64,000 nt of DNA from the NCBI RefSeq assembly GCF_963678635.1, contig NC_087066.1:54578312-54642311 (forward strand). The letters run 5' to 3'. Within the stretch, counting starts at the first letter, position 1. The number at the start of each line of letters is the position of its first letter. The DNA is from Symsagittifera roscoffensis (taxonomy: Eukaryota > Xenacoelomorpha > Acoela > Convolutidae). The notes under the pieces are model-generated. The model did no database searches, had not been told where the DNA came from, and saw only the letters and a list, made by a program, of their open reading frames with translations. Shown here one piece after another: positions 9,790 through 22,877 of the stretch. The position numbers were made by a program, and so were the translations under genes.

Positions 9790-12700
9790 TTCGTTTTTGT
9801 CAAAACATATCCCATCAAAAATTTACATTCCATCGGAGTTTATCCGTGCGATCAAGTTGTAACTTTGCTTGAGGGCTGAGGACAGGTTCATCTACTAGCC
9901 CGAATACCATTTTTTCTATTATAAGTTTTGTTCCCAAGTTATTTGTATTTTTGTGTTTATATCAAAAATAGGTCTCTGAGGAACAAAAATAAATTTACAT
10001 CCCTTTGGAGTTTAGCCGTTCGATCAAAGTGTAACTTTGCTTGAGGGCTGGGGACATGTTCACCTACTAGCGCAAATACCATTTTTTCTATTATAAGTTT
10101 TAATCCCAAGTTATTTGTGTTTTTGTGTTTATATCAAAAAGAGTTCTCTGAGGAACAAAAATAAATTTACATCCCTTTGGAGTTTAGCCGAGCCAATAAG
10201 TTGTAACTTTGCTTGAGAGCTAAAACCTGTTCACCTACTAGCCCAAATACCATTTTTTCTATTTTAAGTTTTGTTCCCAAGTTATTTGTATTTTTGTGTT
10301 TAGATCAAAAATAGGTCTCTGAGGAACGAAAATAAATTTACATCCACTTACATCCATTTTTTATTAGCGATCAAGTTTTAGCCTGATAAATTTTTGCATG
10401 TTTAAGCATAAACAAAGTATACTATAGCTTTTAGACAACTTTAATATAAAAAACTCCATTTCAGCTACCATAGTTTCAGGTTTCAGATTAAAGTTTCAGT
10501 CAAAACTTTTTTTAAAAAATTTTAACAAAAAAATTGAAGTTCTAATCCAGTAATAACCTAAAAAGCATATGATTATATTGTTAATCATAACAAAGTCATC
10601 AATAAAACTTCACTTGACCTAAGTTTCAGGTTTCACCTAAGATTTCAGCGAACAAAAACTTGAAAAACTTGAAAAATTTTTTAAAAATGTTTTCCAAAGA
10701 AATTTTTTTCTTAAATCATTATTAATAATCTTTGTTAAAAATCAACAAATCCTACGAGGTTTTCATTACTCTAAAACATAATAATCAAATAGTACAACTT
10801 AGCTTAAGAAAAAGAAAACAAACACGGTAAAAATTAATGTCAACACATTTTAAAATGGACATTCAGCCGTTCGATCAAAGTGTAACTTTGCTTGAGGGCT
10901 GGGGACATGTTCACCTACTAGCGCAAATACCATTTTTTCTATTATAAGTTTTAATCCCAAGTTATTTGTGTTTTTGTGTTTATATCAAAAAGAGGTCTCT
11001 GAGGAACAAAAATAAATTTACATCCCTTTGGAGTTTAGCCGAGCCAATAAGTTGTAACTTTGCTTGAGAGCTAAAACCTGTTCACCTACTAGCCCAAATA
11101 CCATTTTTTCTATCATAAGTTTTGTTCCCAAGTTATTTGTATTTTTGTGTTTAGATCAAAAATAGGTCTCTGAGGAACGAAAATAAATTTACATCCACTT
11201 ACATCCATTTTTTATTAGCGATCAAGTTTTAGCCTGATAAATTTTTGCATGTTTAAGCATAAACAAAGTATACTATAGCTTTTAGACAACTTTAATATAA
11301 AAAACTCCATTTCAGCTACCATAGTTTCAGGTTTCAGATTAAAGTTTCAGTCAAAACTTTTTAAAAAAATTTTAACAAAAAAATTGAAGTTCTAATCCAG
11401 TAATAACCTAAAAAGCATATGATTATATTGTTAATCATAACAAAGTCATCAATAAAACTTCACTTGACCTAAGTTTCAGGTTTCACCTAAGATTTCAGCG
11501 AACAAAAACTTGAAAAACTTGAAAAAATTTTTAAAAATGTTTTCCAAAGAAATTTTTTTCTTAAATCATTATTAATAATCTTTGTTAAAAATCAACAAAT
11601 CCTACGAGGTTTTCATTACTCTAAAACATAATAATCAAATAGTACAACTTAGCTTAAGAAAAAGAAAACAAACACGGTAAAAATTAATGTCAACACATTT
11701 TAAAATGGACATTCAGCCGTTCGATCAAAGTGTAACTTTGCTTGAGGGCTGGGGACATGTTCACCTACTAGCGCAAATACCATTTTTTCTATTATAAGTT
11801 TTAATCCCAAGTTATTTGTGTTTTTGTGTTTATATCAAAAAGAGGTCTCTGAGGAACAAAAATAAATTTACATCCCTTTGGAGTTTAGCCGAGCCAATAA
11901 GTTGTAACTTTGCTTGAGAGCTAAAACCTGTTCACCTACTAGCCCAAATACCATTTTTTCTATTATAAGTTTTGTTCCCAAGTTATTTGTATTTTTGTGT
12001 TTATATCAAAAATAGGTCTCTGAGGAACAAAAATAAATTTACATCCCTTTGGAGTTAAGCCGTTCGATCAAAGTGTAACTTTGCTTGAGGGCTGGGGACA
12101 TGTTCACCTACTAGCGCAAATACCATTTTTTCTATTATAAGTTTTAATCCCAAGTTATTTGTGTTTTTGTGTTTATATCAAAAAGAGGTCTCTGAGGAAC
12201 AAAAATAAATTTACATCCCTTTGGAGTTTAGCCGAGCCAATAAGTTGTAACTTTGCTTGAGAGCTAAAACCTGTTCACCTACTAGCCCAAATACCATTTT
12301 TTCTATTATAAGTTTTGTTCCCAAGTTATTTGTATTTTTGTGTTTATATCAAAATAGGTCTCTGAGGAACAAAAATAAATTTACATCCCTTTGGAGTTTA
12401 GCCGTTCGATCAAAGTGTAACTTTGCTTGAGGGCTGGGGACATGTTCACCTACTAGCGCAAATACCATTTTTTCTATTATAAGTTTTAATCCCAAGTTAT
12501 TTGTGTTTTTGTGTTTATATCAAAAAGAGGTCTCTGAGGAACAAAAATAAATTTACATCCCTTTGGAGTTTAGCCGAGCCAATAAGTGTTAACTTTGCTT
12601 GAGAGCTAAAACCTGTTCACCTACTAGCCCAAATACCATTTTTTCTATTATAAGTTTTGTTCCCAAGTTATTTGTATTTTTGTGTTTAGATCAAAAATAG

Positions 12701-15700
12701 GTCTCTGAGGAACGAAAATAAATTTACATCCACTTACATCCATTTTTTATTAGCGATCAAGTTTTAGCCTGATAAATTTTTGCATGTTTAAGCATAAACA
12801 AAGTATACTATAGCTTTTAGACAACTTTAATATAAAAAACTCCATTTCAGCTACCATAGTTTCAGGTTTCAGATTAAAGTTTCAGTCAAAACTTTTTTTA
12901 AAAAATTTTAACAAAAAAATTGAAGTTCTAATCCAGTAATAACCTAAAAAGCATATGATTATATTGTTAATCATAACAAAGTCATCAATAAAACTTCACT
13001 TGACCGAAGTTTCAGGTTTCACCTAAGATTTCAGCGAACAAAAACTTGAAAAACTTGAAAAATTTTTTAAAAATGTTTTCCAAAGAAATTTTTTTCTTAA
13101 ATCATTATTAATAATCTTTGTTAAAAATCAACAAATCCTACGAGGTTTTCATTACTCTAAAACATAATAATCAAATAGTACAACTTAGCTTAAAAAAAGA
13201 AAACAAACACGGTAAAAATTAATGTCAACACATTTTAAAATGGACATTCAGCCGTTCGATCAGAGTGTAACCTTGCTTGAGGGCTGGGGACATGTTCACC
13301 TACTAGCGCAAATACCATTTTTTCTATTATAAGTTTTAATCCCAAGTTATTTGTGTTTTTGTGTTTATATCAAAAAGAGGTCTCTGAGGAACAAGAATAA
13401 ATTTACATCCCTTTGGAGTTTAGCCGAGCCAATAAGTTGTAACTTTGCTTGAGAGCTAAAACCTGTTCACCTACTAGCCCAAATACCATTTTTCTATTAT
13501 AAGTTTTGTTCCCAAGTTATTTGTATTTTTGTGTTTATATCAAAAATAGGTCTCTGAGGAACAAAAATAAATTTACATCCCTTTGGAGTTAAGCCGTTCG
13601 ATCAAAGTGTAACTTTGCTTGAGGGCTGGGGACATGTTCACCTACTAGCGCAAATACCATTTTTTCTATTATAAGTTTTAATCCCAAGTTATTTGTGTTT
13701 TTGTGTTTATATCAAAAAGAGGTCTCTGAGGAACAAAAATAAATTTACATCCCTTTGGAGTTTAGCCGAGCCAATAAGTTGTAACTTTGCTTGAGAGCTA
13801 AAACCTGTTCACCTACTAGCCCAAATACCATTTTTTCTATTATAAGTTTTGTTCCCAAGTTATTTGTATTTTTGTGTTTATATCAAAATAGGTCTCTGAG
13901 GAACAAAAATAAATTTACATCCCTTTGGAGTTTAGCCGTTCGATCAAAGTGTAACTTTGCTTGAGGGCTGGGGACATGTTCACCTACTAGCGCAAATACC
14001 ATTTTTTCTATTATAAGTTTTAATCCCAAGTTATTTGTGTTTTTGTGTTTATATCAAAAAGAGGTCTCTGAGGAACAAAAATAAATTTACATCCCTTTGG
14101 AGTTTAGCCGAGCCAATAAGTTGTAACTTTGCTTGAGTGCTAAAACCTGTTCACCTACTAGCCCAAATACCATTTTTTCTATTATAAGTTTTGTTCCCAA
14201 GTTATTTGTATTTTTGTGTTTAGATCAAAAATAGGTCTCTGAGGAACGAAAATAAATTTACATCCACTTACATCTATTTTTTATTAGCGATCAAGTTTTA
14301 GCCTGATAAATTTTTGCATGTTTAAGCATAAACAAAGTATACTATAGCTTTTAGACAACTTTAATATAAAAAACTCCATTTCAGCTACCATAGTTTCAGG
14401 TTTCAGATTAAAGTTTCAGTCAAAACTTTTTTTTAAAAATTTTAACAAAAAAATTGAAGTTCTAATCCAGTAATAACCTAAAAAGCATATGATTATATTG
14501 TTAATCATAACAAAGTCATCAATAAAACTTCACTTGACCTAAGTTTCAGGTTTCACCTAAGATTTCAGCGAACAAAAACTTGAAAAACTTGAAAAATTTT
14601 TTAAAAATGTTTTCCAAAGAAATTTTTTTCTTAAATCATTATTAATAATCTTTGTTAAAAATCAACAAATCCTACGAGGTTTTCATTACTCTAAAACATA
14701 ATAATCAAATAGTACAACTTAGCTTAAGAAAAAGAAAACAAACACGGTAAAAATTAATGTCAACACATTTTAAAATGGACATTCAGCCGTTCGATCAAAG
14801 TGTAACTTTGCTTGAGGGCTGGGGACATGTTCACCTACTAGCGCAAATACCATTTTTTCTATTATAAGTTTTAATCCCAAGTTATTTGTGTTTTTGTGTT
14901 TATATCAAAAAGAGGTCTCTAAGGAACAAAAATAAATTTACATCCCTTTGGAGTTTAGCCGAGCCAATAAGTTGTAACTTTGCTTGAGAGCTAAAACCTG
15001 TTCACCTACTAGCCCAAATACCATTTTTTCTATTATAAGTTTTGTTCCCAAGTTATTTGTATTTTTGTGTTTAGATCAAAAATAGGTCTCTGAGGAACGA
15101 AAATAAATTTACATCCACTTACATCCATTTTTTATTAGCGATCAAGTTTTAGCCTGATAAATTTTTGCATGTTTAAGCATAAACAAAGTATACTATAGCT
15201 TTTAGACAACTTTAATATAAAAAACTCCATTTCAGCTACCATAGTTTCAGGTTTCAGATTAAAGTTTCAGTCAAAACTTTTTTAAAAAATTTTAACAAAA
15301 AAATTGAAGTTCTAATCCAGTAATAACCTAAAAAGCATATGATTATATTGTTAATCATAACAAAGTCATCAATAAAACTTCACTTGACCTAAGTTTCAGG
15401 TTTCACCTAAAATTTCAGCGAACAAAAACTTGAAAAACTTGAAAAATTTTTCAAAAATGTTTTCCAAAGAAATTTTTTTCTTAAATCATTATTAATAATC
15501 TTTGTTAAAAATCAACAAATCCTACGAGGTTTTCATTACTCCAAAACATAATAATCAAATAGTACAACTTAGCTTAAGAAAAAGAAAACAAACACGGTAA
15601 AAATTAATGTCAACACATTTTAAAATGGACATTCAGCCGTTCGATCAAAGTGTAACTTTGCTTGAGGGCTGGGGACATGTTCACCTACTAGCGCAAATAC

Positions 15701-16473
15701 CATTTTTTCTATTATAAGTTTTAATCCAAGTTATTTGTGTTTTTGTGTTTATATCAAAAAGAGGTCTCTGAGGAACAGAAATAAATTTACATCCCTTTGG
15801 AGTTTAGCCGAGCCAATAAGTTGTAACTTTGCTTGAGAGCTAAAACCTGTTCACCTACTAGCCCAAATACCATTTTTTCTATTATAAGTTTTGTTCCCAA
15901 GTTATTTGTATTTTAGTGTTTAGATCAAAAATAGGTCTCTGAGGAACGAAAATAAATTTACATCCACTTACATCCATTTTTTATTAGCGATCAAGTTTTA
16001 GCCTGATAAATTTTTGCATGTTTAAGCATAAACAAAGTATACTATAGCTTTTAGACAACTTTAATATAAAAAACTCCATTTCAGCTACCATAGTTTCAGG
16101 TTTCAGATTAAAGTTTCAGTCAAAACTTTTTTTAAAAAATTTTAACAAAAAAATTGAAGTTCTAATCCAGTAATAACCTAAAAAGCATATGATTATATTG
16201 TTAATCATAACAAAGTCATCAATAAAACTTCACTTGACCTAAGTTTCAGGTTTCACCTAAGATTTCAGCGAACAAAAACTTGAAAAACTTGAAAAATTTT
16301 TTAAAAATGTTTTCCAAAGAAATTTTTTTCTTAAATCATTATTAATAATCTTTGTTAAAAATCAACAAATCCTACGAGGTTTTCATTACTCTAAAACATA
16401 ATAATCAAATAGTACAACTTAGCTTAAGAAAAAGAAAACAAACACGGTAAAAATTAATGTCAACACATTTTAA
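9790..16473 (+). repeat. Higher-order satellite array (~175-bp monomers plus ~500-bp block, ~849-bp unit)
   Basis: Two alternating monomer types of about 170-176 bp are recognisable. Type A begins ttcgatcaaagtgtaac and type B begins agccaataagttgtaac; both end at ctttggagtttagccg. A third block of about 500 bp runs from tccattttttattagcg to aatggacattcagccg. The block end recurs near 10860, 11709, 13247, 14780, 15629 and finally 16474. The spacing is about 849, 1538, 1533, 849 and 845 bp, so the basic unit is A+B+block and two units carry two extra A-B dimers. Copies are nearly identical, which implies recent amplification or gene conversion. The last block runs into the ORF at 16457. Confidence 0.9.
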
Positions 16474-16732
16474 AATGGACATCAGCACAATAAATTTTAA
16501 ACTCAAATTAGGAAACAAAGTCTCTAACATCATATGGTATATCACTAACACTGAAAAAGATCATAATAGTATACTAGCAAAACACCCTAACGACAATAAA
16601 CGCGAATTATACGTCTTTTTTCGACGATATACTCCAGAAATTGACACAATTCTTCAGCAAATAAAAATACCAAACAAAATAATTTATATACCGCAAGAAC
16701 GATTAAATGCTTCACTCCCGATTGCTTTTTGA
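16457..16732 (+). CDS. Small ORF of unknown function at satellite border
   Basis: A 91-codon ORF starts at ATG 16457 inside the last satellite block; its first nine residues, MSTHFKMDI, are repeated at the end of every ~500-bp block. Past the array it continues as unique sequence (FKLKLGNKVSN, IIWYITNTEKDH, SILAKHPNDNKRELY). A frameshifted relative follows at 16801-17146, sharing IIWYITN, HP and TPEI positions. I recognise no domain. It lies between the leader and gag of the LTR element, an unusual place for an extra gene, so it may be an accessory ORF or an old host fragment. Confidence 0.45.
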   Translation: MSTHFKMDISTINFKLKLGNKVSNIIWYITNTEKDHNSILAKHPNDNKRELYVFFRRYTPEIDTILQQIKIPNKIIYIPQERLNASLPIAF

Positions 16733-16800
16733 TATCATCATATACCCAAGCACAAAACTACTTGAATTTTAATCATTTTCATTAGAAAAATTTAAATATT

Positions 16801-17146
16801 CCTTATATTGTTTATCATCACCTAGATAAATATTTATGTCTCAAAAATGGTGTAGAATATTATGACCAACTTTTATCCAGTAAATACAACAGCATTTATT
16901 TAAAACTAAAATTGAAAAAAAAAATCCACAAAAATTATTTGGTATATCACCAATATCCAAAAGGCTCAAATCACAATTTTGTCCAAACACCCACACAATG
17001 ATATTCACGAATTAACTAGTCTCTCCCGCAGCAATACCCCAGAGATAACTTCTATCTTAGAAAAGCTTAAACAGCCCCATAACACAATTGATCTATCTTA
17101 TAAAAATTTGTATTCATTGAACCCAGCAAATCTCACAGTAACTTAA
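16801..17146 (+). pseudogene. Frameshifted paralogue of the 16457 ORF
   Basis: An open frame without ATG from 16801 (PYIVYHHLDKYLC) runs into SIYLKLKLKKK. A one-base shift near 16930 leads to KIIWYITNIQKAQ, ILSKHPHND and TPEITSILEKL, ending at TAA 17144-17146. The segments align in order with the upstream 91-codon ORF, so the two are tandem duplicates. It extends further upstream than the first copy, whose own upstream part has been replaced by satellite. Confidence 0.5.
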
Positions 17147-17238
17147 ATACAATCATTTCAGTCCTTAAAAATGATCAGTACACAACACATCCAAACCTTT
17201 GTATATTGTTAACAAAAATTTAAGCGAATTAAACAAAA

Positions 17239-18327
17239 ATGGCAAACGTAGTAGCATAGCCAGATTTAGCTCTCGAAAAGTTTACCGGCTTAGATCCAAA
17301 TGAAGATACCAAAGATTTTCTTGATATAGTAGAGAAAAAGATAGCATTTTTTGTAGGCACTAGACCAGCAGACGCAGGTGACGACCAGGACGCATATGAT
17401 AACAGACAAAGAGCCTTATTTGGTTCAATATTCAGAGGTCCAGCCGCTCAATGGTATCAGGGATTAGCAGCACATTTACCTTGGAACGAGATAAGAGATC
17501 AATTCATAGATAGATTCAATGATGATAAGGATAAGTATAGAAGACGAACAGAAGCAGAAAACATGAAAAGACAACCTGATGAATTTATTAAAAGCTACAT
17601 ACATAGATTAAGCACCGCAGTAGACCGTGGATGGCCTAATCCAACTTTTAATGATGATCAAAGAACAGCAAAGAAAATGGAATTCTTTGTACGCGGCTTA
17701 AGCCCGCCAGGCTTAAAACAAAAGGCGCATCAAATCCTAATTGAAAATCCACCCGCAACTGGGCAACAATTAAAAGATCATATTGCTACAAAAGACTTAG
17801 TTTTGCAATGAGTAGTGAGTTTATCGGAACAGCATCCAGTAGCATAAATAATAAATTGAAAATAGAGGGAATAAAGGATCAACTTAAAGAGTTAACAGGA
17901 CTAAATGAAGGATCATAAAATAAACGCAGCTTATAATCCACATGAGCATAGAAACAAACGAAACAACCCAATGTTTTGCAACTGATTTTGCATGTCAGGC
18001 CATACGATAAGATATTGCTTTAAATATAACGATCAACAGGAGCAAAATTATGACTCGCTTCAATTAAGAGAGAATTCAAACAGAAGTTACCATAACTATA
18101 GCAAGAGTAGGTCAAGAGTAGACAACAATTTCAATGACATAAATCCCCAACAAGAATTCAGGCATTTGTCAAACTTCAATGAAAGTTCTCAATCACGTGA
18201 CAGGTCGAACAGTAAAAAACCTTCAACGAAAATAACGATTATCATTCACCTTACCAGATCCACAACTTCAGTGATGATGACATTCCAGGAGACTATACCG
18301 ATAATGAGTGTGAACTTGTTAATTTAA
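17239..18327 (+). pseudogene. gag: gag remnant of the plus-strand LTR element
   Basis: ATG 17239 is followed at codon 7 by TAG (17257-17259). The same frame then stays open to TGA 17809-17811 and resumes at 17992-18327. The 17260-17811 part (FTGLDPNEDTKDFLD, AAQWYQGLAAHLPWNEI, DEFIKSYIHRL, FFVRGLSP) has the layout of a Ty3-type retrotransposon gag: the W-YQGL and F-RGL landmarks are those of the capsid domain. The C-terminal basic, Asn/Ser/Arg-rich part contains FCMSGHTIRYCFK, a degenerate CCHC knuckle preceded by a stop. Several stops make this copy non-functional. Confidence 0.7.
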
Positions 18328-18409
18328 ACTAGATCAGTCTCCGTCTGAACCAAAAATACAATTGTATATTAACTTATATCAACATCCCGTCGGAGACAAA
18401 ATAAAAACA

Positions 18410-18720
18410 ACGGTCTGGAAACCCAGTTTTTACTAGACACTGGAGCAACATGTTCGCTAATTAATTTCGACAGTTATGAACAATATTGTAAAATACAGCC
18501 TCTACAGCTGAATACAACTAGATCAAACACAGTTGCTGTGAATGGAGAAAAACTTAAACTGATAGGTTATGCTATTTTTGACTCATTTTTTGGTACTAAC
18601 ACTGATTATCCGGTGAAAATTGAAGCATGGATTTCAGCCAAGGACGGATGAGATCTAAATATTTTAGGAATGGATTTAATTTTTCAAAACGTCAAACCAA
18701 TAAAATTTTCAAAATTTTAA
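18410..18720 (+). pseudogene. Aspartic protease remnant
   Basis: The frame reads FLLDTGATCSLINF with DTGA at 18436-18447, then continues to NILGMDLIF at about 18657-18680. It therefore holds both the catalytic DTGA and the ILG motif of a retropepsin, about 75 residues apart, as expected. A TGA at about 18650 (after AKDG) interrupts the frame. It follows gag in the same orientation. RT, RNase H and integrase should come next but are missing. Confidence 0.7.
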
Positions 18721-19689
18721 ATTAGAATTTAAAAAATAACCAGATAACAGTACCTATCAGTATTATAAGAAGCAAAAGTAATCCATATATAAGTTTTTAT
18801 TAAAATGTATTTCTTGATAAAAATATAATCATTGCACCAAAATCATCCCGCGTTATTTCCAATTTCTCCAGCAGGCGTAGTTTTCAAAGTAGGAACAGTG
18901 TTTAGAATTGATAATTCTTTGAAACAAAAAGTTATCAAAGCTTACAGTACAGATTGTAAGTATGAAGAAAAATCAATACCTGTCGTACTCAAAAAATCCA
19001 GAGAATCAAAAGTAATTATAAGCAAAGGTCAATAAGGCCAAACGTTTGAACTAATAGAAGCAAAATAGAGTCTTTTTTTTCTGAACAACTATTATTGTAA
19101 TTCTTTTTTATTAAAGCTTGTATAACCCTTACCGGTTTGTGCAGTTTTTCTAACTTTTTGTTTAGTGAGCAGTAGATTTAAATTATTCTTACTGAAAAAT
19201 CACAATACGAGTGTTCCTTATTTTTTTATTGTATGTCATTAATCAAGTTTTTTTGCGTGCTTCCGTGTTTTCTGTTCAAGCAATCGCGAAAAGCATAAAG
19301 CTTACTGAAGAAAAACTTTCAAAAAGAAAAACATTCGTGTGTATAAAAAAGATATGCAATACTAAATATACTACAATGAAAAACGGTTCTGTATGAAATT
19401 CAAGAGAATATGCCAAAAATGCGTGGACACGGATTAAGTTCCTAACCGAGATCGAAAAACAGTCAAGTACGCCAAACATTTTGGACCGTCCTTAAAATCA
19501 AATAAAGATAGAAGGATCAGAACCAAATGGCTGAGACAAAAAAGTTTTTCGAATTCAAGAAATTTGCAAAAAAATGCAAAAGGCCAGGAGCTTAAAACAA
19601 TAAAGTTTTACGAGTCTATAATTATTTCACTTTCAGGCGGTTTCATTACTGAAAATTCAGTATTACACTGAGGGAATGTAAAATTACCC
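18721..19689 (+). other. Degenerate post-protease region and spacer
   Basis: An ORF of 67 codons at 18832-19035 (VFKVGTVFRIDN, VLKKSRESKVIISKGQ) may be the linker that follows protease in Ty3-like pol, but no RT motif is visible. The rest to 19689 is AT-rich and non-coding. The deletion of pol therefore falls here. Confidence 0.4.
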
Positions 19690-22090
19690 TCTGCTCATTG
19701 ACACTGTCGAATCTCATACCCTCCAAGAAAACGTCCATGTGGGAATCCAAAACAGGAATTCGACTATCATGCTCGTAATACCAAATAGTCTAACTGTTGT
19801 GATAAACTTATTAAATAGTATTTGTTCAAATTTACCGCTTGTGCGTTTTCATATCATATACATATTATATTATTGAGGTTTTTGCTCGTAATATGGCCCC
19901 ATGCTTTCGACCTTAATCGCAAAATTTTTTCTTCTTCACATTTGATCTAACCATGCTCAATCAACCCCGCAGTCTGACGGTCTCGCTAAGCTCTTGTGCA
20001 TTTGGCAGTAGGAATCTGTCGTAGATGATCTTGAGTGCGTTCACTTTGTATCTGGTTTCCCACTGGTTCGAGAATTTGGATGCTCGCATGTGGTAGTGTT
20101 GTGACGAGGGGATCCCTGCATGAACTGCTGCTGCTGTTGTAGGTTCATTTGGTCCTAGTGGCGCTGATGCTGCTCATTGACACTGTCGAATCTCATACCC
20201 TCCAAGAAAACGTCCATGTGGGAATCCAAAACAGGAATTCGACTATCATGCTCGTAATACCAAATAGCCTAATTGTTGTGATAAACTTATTAAATAGTAT
20301 TTGTTCAAATTTACCGCTTGTGCGTTTTCATATCATACGCATATCATATTATCGAGTTTTTTGCTCGTAATATGGCCCAATGCTTTCGACCTTAATCGCA
20401 AAATTTTTTCTTCTTCAGATTTGATCTAACTATGCTCAATCGACCCCGCAGTCTGACGGTCTCGATAATCTCTTGAGCATTTGGCAGTAGGAATCTGTCG
20501 CAGATGATCTTGAGTGCATTCACTTTGTATCTGGATTCCCACTGGTTCGAGAATTTTGATGCTCGCATGTTGTAGTGTTGTGACGAGGGGATCCCTGCAT
20601 GAACTGCTGCTGCTGTTGTAGGTTCATTTGGTCCTAGTGGTGCTGCTGCTGCTCATTGACACTGTCGAATCTCATACCCTCCAAGAAAACGTCCAGGTGG
20701 GAATCCAAAACAGGAATTCGACTATCATGCTCGTAATACCAAATAGCCTAATTTTTGTGATAAGCGTATTAAATAGTATTTGTTCAAATTTAACGCTTGT
20801 GCGTTTTCATATCATATACATATTATATTATTGAGGTTTTTGCTCGTAAAATGGCCCAATGCTTTCGACCTTAATCGCAAAATTTTTTCTTCTTCAGATT
20901 TGATCTAACTATGCTCAATCGACCCCGCAGTCTGACGGTCTCGATAATCTCTTGAGCATTTGGCAGTAGGAATCTGTCGTAGATGATCTTGAGTGCGTTC
21001 ACTTTGTATCTGTTTTCCCACTGGTTCGAGAATTTGGATGCTCGCATGTGGGAGTGTTGTGACGAGGGGGATCCCTGCATGAACTGCTGCTGTTGTTGTA
21101 GGTTCATTTGGTCCCAGTGGTGCTGCTGCTGCTCATTGACACTGTCGAATCTCATACCCTCGAAGAAAACGTCCATGTGGGAATCCGAAACAGGAATTCG
21201 ACTATCATGCTCGTAATACCAAATAGTCTAACTGTTGTGATAAACTTATTAAATAGTATTTGTTCAAATTTACCGCTTGCGCGTTTTCATATCATATACA
21301 TATTATATTATTGAGGTTTTTGCTCGTAATATGGCCCAATGCTTTGGACCTTAATCGCAAAATTTTTTCTGCTTCAGATTTGATCTAACCATGCTCAATC
21401 GACCCCGCAGTCTGACGGTCTCGCTAATCTCTCAAGCATTTGGCAGTAGGAATCTGTCGTAGATGATCTTGAGTGCGTTCACTTTGTATCTGGTTTCCCA
21501 CTGGTTCGAGAATTTGGATGCTCGCATGTGGTAGTGTTGTGACGAGGGGATCCCTGCATGAACAGCTGCTGCTGTTGTAGGTTCATTTGGTCCTAGTGGT
21601 GCTGCTGCTGCTCATTGACACTGTCGAATCTCATACCCTCCAAGAAAACGTCCATGTGGGAATCCAAAACAGGAATTCGACTATCATGCTCGTAATACCA
21701 AATAGCCTAATTGTTGTGATAAACTTATTAAATAGTATTTGTTCAAATTTACCGCTTGTGCGTTTTCATATCATATGCATATCATATTATCGAGTTTTTT
21801 GCTCGTAGTATGGCCCAATGCTTTCGACCTTAATCGCAAAATTTTTTCTTCTTCAGATTTGATCTAACCATGCTCAATGGACCCCGCAGTCTGACGGTCT
21901 CGCTAATCTCTCGTGCATTTGGCAGTAGGAATTGTCGTAGATGATCTTGAGTGCGTTCAATTTGTATCTGTTTTCCCACTGGTTCGAGAATTTGGATGCT
22001 CGCATGTGGGAGTGTTGTGACGAGGGGGATCCCTGCATGAACTGCTGCTGTTGTTGTAGGTTCATTTGGTCCCAGTGGTGCTGCTGACAT
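19690..22090. repeat. Tandem array of five ~480-bp units
   Basis: The phrase attgacactgtcgaatctc recurs at about 19697, 20177, 20655, 21136 and 21616, a spacing of 478-481 bp. Units differ by a few percent and small indels. Each unit carries, on the minus strand, a Gln-rich and then helical coding-like segment. The longest open version is 20871-21176; others are broken by frameshifts or stops. Confidence 0.9.
20871..21176 (-). CDS. Gln-rich, helix-rich ORF repeated in the 480-bp array
   Basis: ATG 21176 opens a 101-codon frame: acidic start (MDVFFEGMRFD), Gln-rich stretch (NLQQQQQFMQG), then a likely helical part (RASKFSNQWENRYK, NALKIIYDRFLLPNAQEI, RLRGRL) and a basic end. The spacing of NALKIIYDRFLLPNAQEI faintly resembles helix 1-turn-helix 2 of homeodomain-like folds, but no recognition helix with WFxN follows, so I do not assign it. 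At least one other unit (21830-22140) keeps much of the frame with a frameshift. It may be an exon captured by the repeat or an accidental frame. Confidence 0.35.
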   Translation of the reverse strand: MDVFFEGMRFDSVNEQQQHHWDQMNLQQQQQFMQGSPSSQHSHMRASKFSNQWENRYKVNALKIIYDRFLLPNAQEIIETVRLRGRLSIVRSNLKKKKFCD

Positions 22091-22877
22091 ACAATAACGA
22101 GAATTAATCGAGTGAAACCTTTGATGAAAGAACTAGCCAATGTAAAATTGTATCAAACTTATTTCTGCGAAGTTAATTGGCACCATCGGATTCCTCTTAG
22201 GGCCCAAGTAGGGACCGATGACATTAATTATTATCTTTGTAGTTTTCAAGTTACAAAATGCAAACAAGGAGAAATTCATCAAAAAGGGAAATATCACCTC
22301 CTTTCTTCTCAACACATTGAGTAAAATTTTCACCAATATTCTTTATCATAAAATGGGCGAACAATGTTCTTCTACCCGATTCGCCGCAGATCTATGCCAG
22401 CATTTGTTGTTGGCTTCATGTAGCCTTTTAAAAAATATGGTACCGTATTCTTTCAACAACGCAAATGATTGTTGGTGGCTGTATGCAGCCTTTGAGACTC
22501 TTATGATTAGCTCCTCACAATTCGGCCAGAAAATCAATTCGGTAGTTTAAAATACACAACACGCAGGCATTTAAACCCTTAAATAAAACAAATTTCCGAA
22601 GCAACACTTTGATAATTGAACGGCATCATTATTATGATTGTTTACATGAAATTTTACATCCCTAAAATCAGATGAACATTTCTTTACTAAAACTGTGAAC
22701 ATGGATTGGTGCAGGGGATTAAAACCGAAGAGAAACTAATCCACTCATCTTTTTGAATGTTATACAGTTTGCAATTTGACTTTTTAATTTTCCTTTTCGA
22801 TATTTCATCTTGATTTGATTCTAATTTAAATCTTTTCTATTTCTTACCAAAAAATGAAACAAAAATTGCTGGTTATG
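22091..22877. other. Unassigned AT-rich stretch
   Basis: Several short overlapping frames exist on both strands (22112-22550) but none has a motif, a homologue in the window, or clear coding character. I see nothing else here. Confidence 0.4.

Noticed and set aside
20983-21314. Plus-strand frames in the 480-bp units
   Set aside because: Short, hydrophobic and lying opposite the better minus-strand coding-like segment.
22112-22550. Overlapping 63-110-codon frames on both strands
   Set aside because: No motif, no homologue in the window, and overlapping frames on both strands are expected by chance here.
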